A stretch of 64,000 bases of DNA. Source: Owenia fusiformis (taxonomy: Eukaryota > Annelida > Polychaeta > Sabellida > Oweniidae). The stretch covers positions 6,763,730-6,827,729 of the forward strand of contig CAIIXF020000007.1 of assembly GCA_903813345.2 (NCBI GenBank), in the 5' to 3' direction. The translations under genes were made by a program, and so were the position numbers. The notes under the pieces were generated by a model. That model searched no databases and was not told the DNA's origin. It saw only the letters and a list, made by a program, of their open reading frames with translations. Of the stretch, positions 35,901 to 47,900 are shown in pieces (position 1 is the stretch's first letter; each line of letters opens with the position of its first letter).

Positions 35901-38900
35901 AATGTTTATGATAATCCACGTATGTATATGATAATCCGTATATAGTGTGTGTTGTAATATTTGTCCATATAGAGTCCTCAAGTTGTGTGTTTGTAGTGTT
36001 ATAAATGTTCCCTCAGTAATTATCTGCTAAGAAGATGTCCTTTTGATAAACTTTGAAATTCCGCTCACAGCCCAAATCAGCTCTCTCATTATATAGTGCA
36101 AAGGCATAGTCCAGATGCTTCAAGAAGTTACGATTTCTAGAAAATAACACTGATTGGACATCTTAAGTCACATGATTCAATCTTGATTAAATGATTACAG
36201 TTCCAGTACTTTCTAGAAGGCCAAGAGTTAATGAGTCATTCAGTTCAGTTATGTTTACAAGATACATAATACAATGTCATTGTGACCTTGACTTGACCTA
36301 AGATCTCTAATGAAGATCAGTTACAGTATATGCATATTGATAAACTAAACTTAATGTGAATATAATAGAATATAATACTGTAACACCTCCCTCCTTAAAA
36401 GAAAAGTTTTGAATACAATGAAAAACTTTTACAAACATATCTGGTGTAGCGAGGGTTACAATTTTTAATGATGAGGTTGAGACTAACATAACATTTGTTT
36501 ACAATAGTCAAATACAATAATATTTATATAGTTACAGACTGAGTAAAACCCAAGAGTATCAGCAATTAAATTATCCTTGCCTTTGATGTGTCTTATGTCA
36601 AGATTGTACTCTGACAATAACAGACTCCACCTCAACAATCTACGATTTTTGTTCTTCATTCTATGAAGGAATGTCAGCGGATTGTGATCAGTAAATACAG
36701 TAACTGCATGAACTGGTGCACTAACATATACTTCAAAATGTTGCAATGACAGAAGTAATGCTAGACATTCCTTTTCTATGGTAGAGTAGTTTTTCTGATG
36801 TTTATCAAATTTCTTTGAATAATAACACACTGGATGATCAATACCATCCTTTTCTTGTAATAGGACAGCCCCCATTCCTACATCAGAAGCATCTACTTGA
36901 ATTTTGAATGGCTTGCTAAAATCAGGTGCAACAAGCACTGGTTCTTCACTAAGTATGGCCTTGATTTTATCAAAGGCTGTATGACATTGCTCAGACCACA
37001 CATATTTGATGTTTTTCCCAAGTAAATTGGTCAATGGAAGAGCAATTGAAGAGAAATTTGGACAAAACTTCCTATAAAAGCCAGCCATTCCAAGACTTCT
37101 CATTAATTCTTTCTTGTTAGTAGGAGCTGGGAGTTGTGTAATTGATTCCACTTTGGCACTCACTGGTTTGACCTGCCCTTGACCTACCACATGGCCCAGA
37201 TATTCAACTGTGGCTTTACAAAATTCACTCTTAGCCAAATTGATGGTTAAATTGGCCAGAGAGATTCTTTCAAACAACTTACGCAGCAAACACATGTGTT
37301 CATCAAAAGTGTCAGAATAGACGATTACATCATCGATGTATACACCAGTGTTTTTGAGATCTGCTAATAAGCCGTTCATCATTCTTTGAAATGTGGCAGG
37401 TGCATTTTTCATACCAAATGGCATAACTTTAAATTGGTACAAACCATCAGGAGTAACAAAGGCAGATACCTGTTTTGCTCTTTCAGTTAATGGAACCCCT
37501 AGGAATCCTTTGAGGAGATCAAATTTACTGACATATTTAGCAGTTCCAATTTTGTCAATACAGTCGTCAATTCGTGGTATGGGATAAGAATCAGTCTTTG
37601 TTACTCGATTCACCTTGATATAATTAACTACTAGCCTACGTCCACCATTTGATTTTGGTACAATGAAAGCAGGTGAACTCCATGGGCTATTGCTCTTTTC
37701 AATTATGTCATTTTCTAACATATAATTGACCTCAGCTCTCAAATCTTCAGATTTTGATGGATTTACTCTATAAGCATGTTGCTTATAGAGTAGTCTTAGT
37801 CTTAGTCGGTACATCAGAGAAGATATCAGTGAACTCATGAATTAATTCTGTGACTTGCTGTTTTTGATCATTTGTCACATGATGCAATTTATGATCTAGA
37901 TTTGATAATACTTCAGAGTTCTTTAACCTAGACAAACCTTTGATATCTTCATAGTCTAAATCAGTATAAGTGATATCATCTGAATCTTGTAGATCAGTTT
38001 CTTTTACAAGGGCAGGTGCCAAAGTGACTACAGGTTTAATTGAGCCATGCTCTTTGTCTGGCTCAAAGTACATTTTCATCATATTGATGTGACACAATTG
38101 TGTTTCTTTGCGCCTATCTGGAGTTTTGACAATATAATTGAGGTCATTGACCTTGGAATCCACTACATAAGGACCATAGAATTTCGCTTGTAGCGGATTT
38201 GTCTGAAGTGGCAGTAATATAAGAACTTTGTCACCAGGCTGGAATGATCTTTCTTTGACTTTTCTATCGTACCAAGTTTTCATTTTATCTTGGCTTTTAA
38301 GCAAATTTTCTTTGGCTATTTCACAAGCCTTTGATAGGCGCTCTTTAAACCCAGTGACATAGTTCAATAAATTAAACTTTTCAGTTTCTGAAAGCCACTT
38401 TTCTTTGAGCAATTTAAGTGGACCACGCACAGAATGACCAAATACTAGCTCAAATGGACTGAACCCTAAAGATTCTTGCTTAGCCTCTCTTGTAGCAAAC
38501 AGAAGCAAGGGTATGCCCTCATCCCAGTCTTTCTCATATTCAAAACAGAAAGCTCTAATCATGGTCTTAAGCGTCTGATGGTAACGCTCTAGAGCTCCTT
38601 GAGACTCTGGGTGATAGGCACTTGACTTACACTGTTTGATACCCAAGGTATCCATGACCTGTTGGAATAAGCCTGACATGAAATTTGAGCCCTGATCAGA
38701 CTGAAGATCTTTTGGCAGTCCAACTAAGGTGAAAAATTTGATGAGTGATTTCACTATATTTTTGGCTTTGATATTTCTGAGTGGAATCGCTTCTGGAAAC
38801 CGCGTGGCCATACAAAGAATAGTGAGTAAATATTGATTACCAGATTTTGTTTTTGGTAATGGACCAACACAGTCAATAAGAACCTTACTAAATGGTTCAT

Positions 38901-41900
38901 CGAATGCAGGTATAGGGTGTAAAGGAGCAGTTGGAATTTTCTGGTTAGGTTTCCCTACCATTTGACATGTATGACAAGACCTACAATACTCTTGGACATC
39001 TTGTTTTAATTTGGGCCAATAGAAATGATTGAGTATTTTATGGTATGTTTTAGTTACTCCTAAATGACCTGCCATGGAAGAATCATGAGCTAGACTCAAG
39101 ATTTCCTTATGATATGATTTTGGGACAACAATTTGATGTACAATTGCCCAATCATCTTCAGGGGAAGCTTCAGGAGGTCTCCACGTTCGCATTAATATGC
39201 CATCCTTTTTGTAGAAACAAACAGGGACCTTGTCAGCTTCATCAATAGTAAGACATCTTTTATGAAGATCAATGAGTGATGGATCATGCTCTTGTTCATA
39301 AATTAACATGGGTTTAGAATGAGGATCATTTTTCAAAGAATCACTATCAGAAATAGAGGATGAAACCTCAGAACTAGAAGAGGATGTAACCTCAGAACAA
39401 GGAGGGGATGAAACCTCATGAACACTAGCAGAAGAAGATGGAACTTCATCAGGACTAGTAAGAGCGGGCGAAACCGCATTAAAATAGTGATCCTGCTCAG
39501 AAGGTGAATCACCTCTGGCAATAGGCTTTTTCAATGAAGAATTTGCCTCAATAGATGACTGCTTGGCTTGAACAGAAGGCTGTTTCAATGAAGAATTTGC
39601 CTTTAAAATAGGATAAGGATCATCTTTAACAAGTGGTGAGTGACATTCATCATCAAACAAGGAGCTTAAAAACCCACTATGAAAGTCATCTCCCACAGAC
39701 AAATCCCCGCTATCAGCTAACTTTTTAGCCATAGCCCTAGTAACAGCACAAGCAGGATATATATCAGAGTCCTCTTGGACAGAATCCTCAATAGAACAAG
39801 GCTGATCTGAAACAATGGGGTCTAATGATACCTTACCCCCAGCTAAATCATTGCCTAAAAGCAATGCGACTCCTTCAACAGGAAGTTGTGGCCTAACACC
39901 AACAATAACTGGCCCTTTGACTAACTCTGATGTGATATGAATACGATGGAGGGGAACTTTAGTAAAACCTAATTCAATGCCTTGCATCAAAATATGGGTA
40001 CCTGTGAATGACTCCTCAGATAAAGGAAGGACACCTTCTAACAACAAAGTCTGTGATGCACCCGTGTCTCTAAGAATCTTAACAGGCTTTGAATTGGCAT
40101 CATCACTTGAAAGTGACACAAATCCTTCCGACATGAAAGGCTTATAATCCTCCATAATATCACTATGAGTAGATTTCTCAGTATGAGTATATGAATCCCA
40201 AACAATGGGCTTTCTTGAAATGGGAACTGTAGCACAACCATTTGAATGAGCAGAACCAGACATCTCTCTTCTATTCTTTATCCTATAGCATTCAGATATA
40301 AGATGACCAGGCTTTTTACAATAATTACAGGTGACATTTGATTTTGGACCTGAAGAATTTGATTGATCTGATTTTGAGCTAGAATTCTGTGATGAATTAG
40401 ACTGGTCTTTTGCTTTGTTTGATGCATTTGATGATGAGGACTGATTTGGTTTTGAATCATATGAAGGTTTGTTACCTTGATAACCTCTAAAGTTGGGATT
40501 ACCTTTGATAAAACTACCCTTATGAGTAAGAGCATAATCATCAGACAGGGTGGCAGCTTGGCTTAAAGTTTCTACCTTGTGTTCATCTAAGTAAGTTCTA
40601 ATGTGATACTGAACACAGTTTTTAAATTGTTCTATTAGCATAAGCTCTCTGAGCTTTTTAAACTCTTCAGATACATCTTTAGAGACAAGCCACCTGTCAA
40701 AAAGCTGCTCTTGCTCTCTAGCAAACTCAACATGGGTTTGGTCACTCTGTTTGTGGGCATTTCTAAATTTTTGTCTGTAAGCTTCTGGTACTAGTTCATA
40801 AGCTTTAAGAATTGCATTTTTAACTAGGTCATAATCAGAGCATACTTCTCCTGAGAGAGAGGCAAATATTTCACTTGCTTTTCCAATGAATACACTCTGG
40901 AGCATAACTGGCCATGCAGATTTAGGCCAGTCTAGGCTCTGAGCAACCTTTTCAAAATGTGTAAAGTATTTATCAACATTTTTCTCTTGAAATTTAGGTA
41001 CAAATTTGAGAAATTTTGAAGCGTCAAACCTATTTTCAAAATGTTGATGCATAGTAGCATGTTCATCAGTTTTGGATTGAGCTTCTATCTCAAGACGTTT
41101 TAACTCAACCTCTTTTTCTTTTTGAATTTCTTGTTCTCTTATTTCTTTTTCATTTTGCATTTCTTGTTCTCTTAATCTTATTTCTTTTTCATTTTGCAAT
41201 TCTTTCTGTCTCAATTCTCTTTCATTTTGTAATTTGAGTTCAAGTTCTCTCATTTGTAATTGCTGTTGAAATTCAATAGGATCAACATGCTGGGTTGGCT
41301 CCGTGGTAAGCTTTAATGCTTCTTCTGGTAATATTTCTTCCGCCACCAAATATGGCACCAGAATATTTTTTATTGCACCTTTTCGGTATGAAGTTTTTAC
41401 TGCCAAACCAACATGTTTTGCTAGTACCAGAAGTTCAGTTTTCTTTAAACTGTCAAATTCCTCCAAAGAGGGCGATCCTAAAAATGTCTCAACCTCAAAA
41501 CTCATTTTCAATTAATTGCTGTCTTCACAATTTAAATGTACAAGTTTTGGATTTCGAATTTTGAAATATTTGAATTTTAGCTTGTTGTAGTTGTCTCCCG
41601 GACGAGCCCCCAATTTCTGTTACGTTCGAAAATAACAGAATGTAAAAACAGCAATTAAAATATGATAACAATATATTTATATTTTGAAAACTAAATAATA
41701 TAACAATGATATAAAGGAGGTTTAATACTTAAGTGATGTCCAATCAATGGTACTGCTTATTCTTGATGTCGATAAATATCCTTGACGATCCTTGAGAATG
41801 TTCCAGATCACGAAAGTTTCAGTAATCGTTAATAGTTCTCCAATGTTTGTAATAATCCAATAATGTTTGTCGTAATCCTATAATGTTCGTATCCAATAAT

Positions 41901-44900
41901 GTTTGATGATAATCCACAAATGTTTGATGATAATCCACAAATGTTTATGATAATCCACGTATGTATATGATAATCCGTATATAGTGTGTGTTGTAATATT
42001 TGTCCATATAGAGTCCTCAAGTTGTGTGTTTGTAGTGTTATAAATGTTCCCTCAGTAATTATCTGCTAAGAAGATGTCCTTTTGATAAACTTTGAAATTC
42101 CGCTCACAGCCCAAATCAGCTCTCTCATTATATAGTGCAAAGGCATAGTCCAGATGCTTCAAGAAGTTACGATTTCTAGAAAATAACACTGATTGGACAT
42201 CTTAAGTCACATGATTCAATCTTGATTAAATGATTACAGTTCCAGTACTTTCTAGAAGGCCAAGAGTTAATGAGTCATTCAGTTCAGTTATGTTTACAAG
42301 ATACATAATACAATGTCATTGTGACCTTGACTTGACCTAAGATCTCTAATGAAGATCAGTTACAGTATATGCATATTGATAAACTAAACTTAATGTGAAT
42401 ATAATAGAATATAATACTGTAACAATCTGATATCATTAATTAAAACCCATAAAAGATAAAATCCGTGAGCCAAATTACTCGATAATGTGTAATTAACCAA
42501 TGAAAAAAGTATTGTATGCTCAAGTGGTATTATCATGTTGCATTTGAATCTATCATAGGTCTTGTTAGGGTATCAACCATCTGTTAGACTCTGTAAGACC
42601 TCTATACATCATGTAACATACCCAGTAAACAGACTGCATCAGGGCTGGGGGATAATATCAAGATGGCAAAAGGTGTGGAAAAATAAACTTAATTCTAATT
42701 TGGTTTACCCCCAAGCCCGTAGCCGGGATTTGCCAAGGGGGGTTCGCTTTTTGAAAAATTCCAGGGGGGGTTTACTTGTGACAATTTTGGTCCAAAAATG
42801 GCCAAAATCACTTAAAAAGTGCTCAGAATGGTGAAAAACTGCATGATTTTGACAGATTTTTTGGCCGGGGTGGGGTTCGCTAGACCCTCGAACCCCCCTG
42901 GCTACGGGTCTGACTCTCCTCCCATACCCCATGTATGAAAATATAGAAATGTTAATTTCTCAAAAATAACAACATTCTTCCCTAATCATGATTGACCCTA
43001 CCCCAAAAGGAAATCAAATTATCTTATTTTTATTTTACAACTGTTAACATTTGGGAACCATCCCTTATGTTTTTATCATGAAATAGAGTGAGACAAGGTA
43101 GCAGGAGCAAAAAATAAATTATAAATGAAACAGAAATATATACAAAGCTAACCCTAAAATATTGTTCACAATGGGGCAATTTGGTAATTACACACTTTTG
43201 TGGCAACCTTTTCGATAATTCAGATGAATAGAATTAATAGATAAAGAAAAAATGAATGTCTTTAATCTAAAAGAACATTCATTTTATACATCTAATTAAG
43301 GCCTCCAACCCTAAATCATTTCTAGGACTTTCATAAGGGCAGCTGCTCTTTTGAATACACAGTGCATATCATGAACTTTTCACAAATCAATGAATTCACC
43401 CCCTTGATAAGCGAAATATCCCATATAATAATAGAAATGTTCAAATTCTCTTCTATGAAGTTCCATATTTAGCCCTCATTGCCTCTTTTAAAAAGGTAGC
43501 AAGTTGATGTTGACAATAATAATTTTCTATATTTTTTAAAGTGCCCTTTTCCATATTGATGTTTTTTATCTCAAAAGAGCATAACGACCCTGGATGTAAA
43601 ATGAGCTAAAAATGTTATGATACTTTTTGCATGAACACATTTATTATTCAATTCTAAACAGATGATATCGGGAAAATGGTGATTTTAATTTGATAGGTTT
43701 TATCTTGTCTTGTTGGGTATTAGTCAGTGTTTGTCTGCAAATTACTGAAATTCAATACCTATAGTTTCACTTTTAAACATGCTATTATTTTATCCCAATA
43801 TGCCACTCTATTCTAATTAACCTTTGCTCTGGATTGGTCCATCAAGTTTTAGAAATATAATGGAGACTATTAATGTATCAATGATATGTGTACAACAGTA
43901 CACTCCCCCAGAAAAGTATGGAAACAAGAAGGCCCCTTTCAGACCTTGCAGACTTTGCATTAAAGGCTGTTTATGCTTGGAAATATTAACAAATTCATCA
44001 AAATTATCTTTCCAATATATAGTAACTGAGGAACGAAATTAAGGTCCAAACATTAATAGCTTGGGGATGTCAAACTTATGGTGGGTGGGGGGGGTACAAC
44101 ACATGTTTTTTTCAAATGAGTCCAATATATATTTCCTTTCTCAACAGTATCTCCCATTGGTAGATGTGGAAGACGGTGGTTTTGTAAAAAATGAAATAAT
44201 GTTTAACAAATAGCTAACCACATAATTAGGTCCATGTGTCTATAATTAGTATATCGCTTCAGATCAAATATATCTTACACTTTTTTCTATGTTACTAAAC
44301 TCTTTTTTATCTAACCACAGTTTACTGAAAGAGCAATATTCAACCACAAAACACAAGTCCAACATGATGTAATCCTTTAGGACTAATAGACCACCATATG
44401 CATATAGTCTTGCATCAAGACTATATATAACCCCCCCCCCCCACCTCCCATTCTAATACTCATTACACCTTTCTGTTTTCCAGCTAGCAACGAGCTAATA
44501 ACATCACATGATAATCTGGGACAATTATGCTATAACACTCACCTTTACATTGAAGCCAAATCGTCCCTGCTCATCTGGCGTCATGTGGATATTCACCAAA
44601 CCCTGGGCATCACTGAACCCATGACCATTTCCATTTGGCTGAAAAACACAAAGCAAACAATCTATACTTAACTGCTTTAATCAAAATATTGATCTTAAGC
44701 ATCTAAAATAAAGTAAAAATAGTTCATACAAGATACCACTTCATGTATTTTTCAAATCTGAAAAATGAAATTATTTTTGCTTGTTTTTAGGTATACCTGT
44801 TTATAATAGTGTCCATACAGATATAAAGACATAAATGAAACGAAAACTCCCAATAATCCAAACCAAACTCTAAGTGCTTTCTTCAAGCAGTTAAGAGAAC

Positions 44901-47900
44901 ACATTTGCCTCCCAACTCACTCTTGTTATGAGTTTCAAAGTTTGAACTTTCTTCAAATTTATTCTAACTGCAAATGATATCTCAACCATTAACTTAACAC
45001 ATACATCTGTGTTTAAAAGAACTTAACTAACATAGAGCTCTACTTGAAAACCTGACCTTGTCACAATTTCATAAAAGATACACACATCATTGTATGTTAA
45101 CTGTATTTACGCACAACCTTTCAAAGTCATGAGTCGTGAATTTTTTCTCAATAAAAACTAAGATGCAGGGGCACAATGTTATCGTGTAAGGTTGTTTTTG
45201 TATGTTGCTTTATTTTATAAATGACAATGTAAATATCTGGGATTTTCTGGTATTTGAAATGTTGTCACTTGTAGTGCTAATTTCTTGTTTTAACACTTTT
45301 CTTAAATAAAATATAATGAAAATCAACTGTTTTAAGTAAATACAATAAAACAGAGGCACAGTCAAGAGCACAGACTCGAGGAAACTGTTTGCTGATATAA
45401 ATGAATAGCAGGGTAGGATTTTAAGGCTTTGAATTTTACTGCAATGAAAATCAGTTTTGTATGAGGAAGGGAAATAAAATAGAATGAAAATGATGAAAAT
45501 ACGTGAAATTGAAAACACATATAGCATCAATGATATCGCTGGATTCAAGTATTTAAAATAAATCTGTAAATCTAAGACGGACTGTGAACAGTTATGTAGG
45601 TGGTAGGTATAAATAAAAGCCATTAACATATTTTAAAAAACATTTTAAAAAATCTGAAAGTAAAAAAAACTAAGGTCACCATGACCTTTCTACAGCACCA
45701 CTTGACCTACCTTCTTTCTTTGGCGAAATTTAAACCTGGATCTACGTTTCACCAATTTGATTTTACTAGACATTCGCCTACTGGAGCCAAGTTTCTGTAT
45801 CCCAATACTAATTTTATATAAGTGAAATATTCATATTCCGTTTAGACTCGTGTATTTATTAACATATGTACTGGAGTAGACTTTGAGCTGGTTTAATACA
45901 ACTGACTACTTAACTGTATATTCATGTTTCAAATCAGTTTCAATTATCGCTTAATCATCTGATAATCATTTCTTCTTAAAATTATCTTGTGACTAAAAGA
46001 ATGCCTGGATCAGAGTTCATTCATATGACAGGAGTGTATTATTACGTAAAGTATGTTCACAGATTTCTTTTCATTTTCATGGATGTTCATGGTTCCTTAG
46101 TTATATTAATCGAAATTTGAATTTCAGTATTGTGTAAAATCCTATCAATGTTACCGAGTTCTACTTGGATTTTCCTGTTTGGATCATTCTGTTCTTAAAT
46201 CATGAAAAATCTCTTAGTTTCGTGTCTCCTTCTATAATCAACACAATATACTTTCTTGACATGTACATGTACAGTATACTGAATGTTCAATTACATCTGA
46301 TATTTCATAAACTAAACTTTTCATCACGGAAGTTATTTGAAAAACTGTATTCAGCTTGCCCAGGTCATATTTTACTGGCATTTTAAACTGGAATTTTGAA
46401 TACCCGTGCTTGTATAAAACTACCAATAAAAAAGCAATGCATGGCAAAATGACAAGTATATTTAAATTATATGAAGCACGATGTATAAAACTGCATGTTT
46501 CATGTCATTCTCAGCTTAACCCTTTCACTAAAAAATTCTTATCATAAACTTTTATCTTGGTTGGTTAACCTCATGCTGTAACAATGTTATAGTGTTTCCA
46601 AAGGAAATACAATTTAGGCTAATTCAGCCTTACTTTGTTTATCAGTATAAAATTGTATATACTAAAAATATGGCATACCCTTCTCTTTTTCCATCTGATC
46701 ACCATCATACTGACTCTAACTTCTTCATTATTATACTTCTACATTCTTCTTACTTGTCATTTCTATAGCAGTCCCATACTTCACAATTTTACCTTTTACG
46801 ATCCTCAAATATATTTTGAACGTGCAAGACTATTCCACACTAACTGTATACTTGTATACGTTGACGATTGTCATAGCTTCAAAACACTTTAGTATAAAGC
46901 TATATTTTTCTATCATAATACATATTATGAATATTTGATAAGCAATCTCTTTATATCACAGATATATATTTTCAGTAATTGGTACTCCGTGCGGGGATAA
47001 AGAAGCTATCAAACAATGCAATAAATATTTTTGCATGTAAGTACATTATATTTAATACATTTTTATAGAGGTTGAAATGAGTTCTCAAACATGATCCAAT
47101 AAAAAAATATCAAAGGTATTCAAGCTTTGTTTTGTAGGTATCTACATGTAACATTGAAGAGAGTCTGTGTCACAATAGAGCCATCGTCACAATATAAAGT
47201 GTGACAGGAAAAAAGAATATGAAATGTCAATTCATTTCATTTAAATGAAACACCTGAAAATAAAGTTGATATTATTTCTAATTTAGAGATTACTAGAGGT
47301 CTACTTTTTCCTGTTTAACCTGTATACCCAAGGGAGATAGTGTCATTATTAATGTAAAACTGGATCAATATGATAATAAGATCAGGAAAGTGTCAGACAA
47401 TCAGGAAATTAATAAAGTCTGATAAAAAAATACAAAACAATATATGAGTAATGGCTTCCAAAAATCCAACGGGTGATATGAAAATTTAATACATGTATAT
47501 GATAACTATGGGGGCGAGGGCATGGCAGTAATTAGGTACCCATATTTTTCAGGGTAGACTGGTTCTACATTATTTATGAGTATTACATCATGTCTAGTGA
47601 GCCCTTAGTAATTCTATACTTCAGAATATAAAATATGAGATTCCTATCTCAAATAAATGAAGACATATGCATCAAATAAATTGCCCACATCTGTAATATT
47701 TGAAATTATCTCACCAAGAAATCTAACAAAAATGATGGAATCTATTATTAACAGGTTTTATCTATCTTGGGATCAGTTCATAATGAAGCGGAACTTTGAA
47801 TGTTCTTTGTTTTTTCTAAAGAATGTATGGAATAGTGTCTGGGCTTTATGTATACCATTTAGAAAACATGGGCTAATTGCTTAAATATCATGTAAGATCT

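Larger units (their letters stand above)
35579..42424 (-). mobile_element. complete Gmr1-like Ty3/gypsy LTR retrotransposon (6,846 bp)
   Basis: Autonomous-type LTR element inserted in the PTPN4-like gene, same strand. Two 807-bp LTRs (35579-36385 and 41618-42424) begin TG and end CA and appear identical. A 4-bp target duplication, ATCT, lies at 35575-35578 and 42425-42428. The primer site is next to the right LTR and the polypurine tract next to the left LTR, so transcription runs right to left. The first frame encodes Gag, a CCHC knuckle, protease and integrase; the second encodes reverse transcriptase and RNase H. Integrase upstream of RT is a Ty1/copia-like order, but the RT, RNase H and the GPY-type integrase tail are Ty3/gypsy-like, which is the defining combination of the Gmr1 group. 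There is no envelope-like frame. Confidence 0.93.
30324..44542 (-). other. PTPN4: intron between the two PDZ exons of the PTPN4-like gene (14.2 kb)
   Basis: Apart from the MITE at 34673-35048, the LTR retrotransposon at 35579-42424 and the foldback element at 42715-42911, no exon or RNA gene is recognisable here. Flanking sequence is AT-rich with short spurious open frames. Confidence 0.7.

Noticed and set aside
35790-35981. 63-codon minus-strand open frame present in both LTRs
   Set aside because: It is a translation of the LTR's tandem repeats, identical in both LTRs because they are copies. There is no reason to think it is a protein.
45210-45629. 139-codon minus-strand open frame inside a PTPN4 intron
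   Set aside because: Composition follows the AT-rich background, without repeats, motifs or a donor in phase. Treated as chance.
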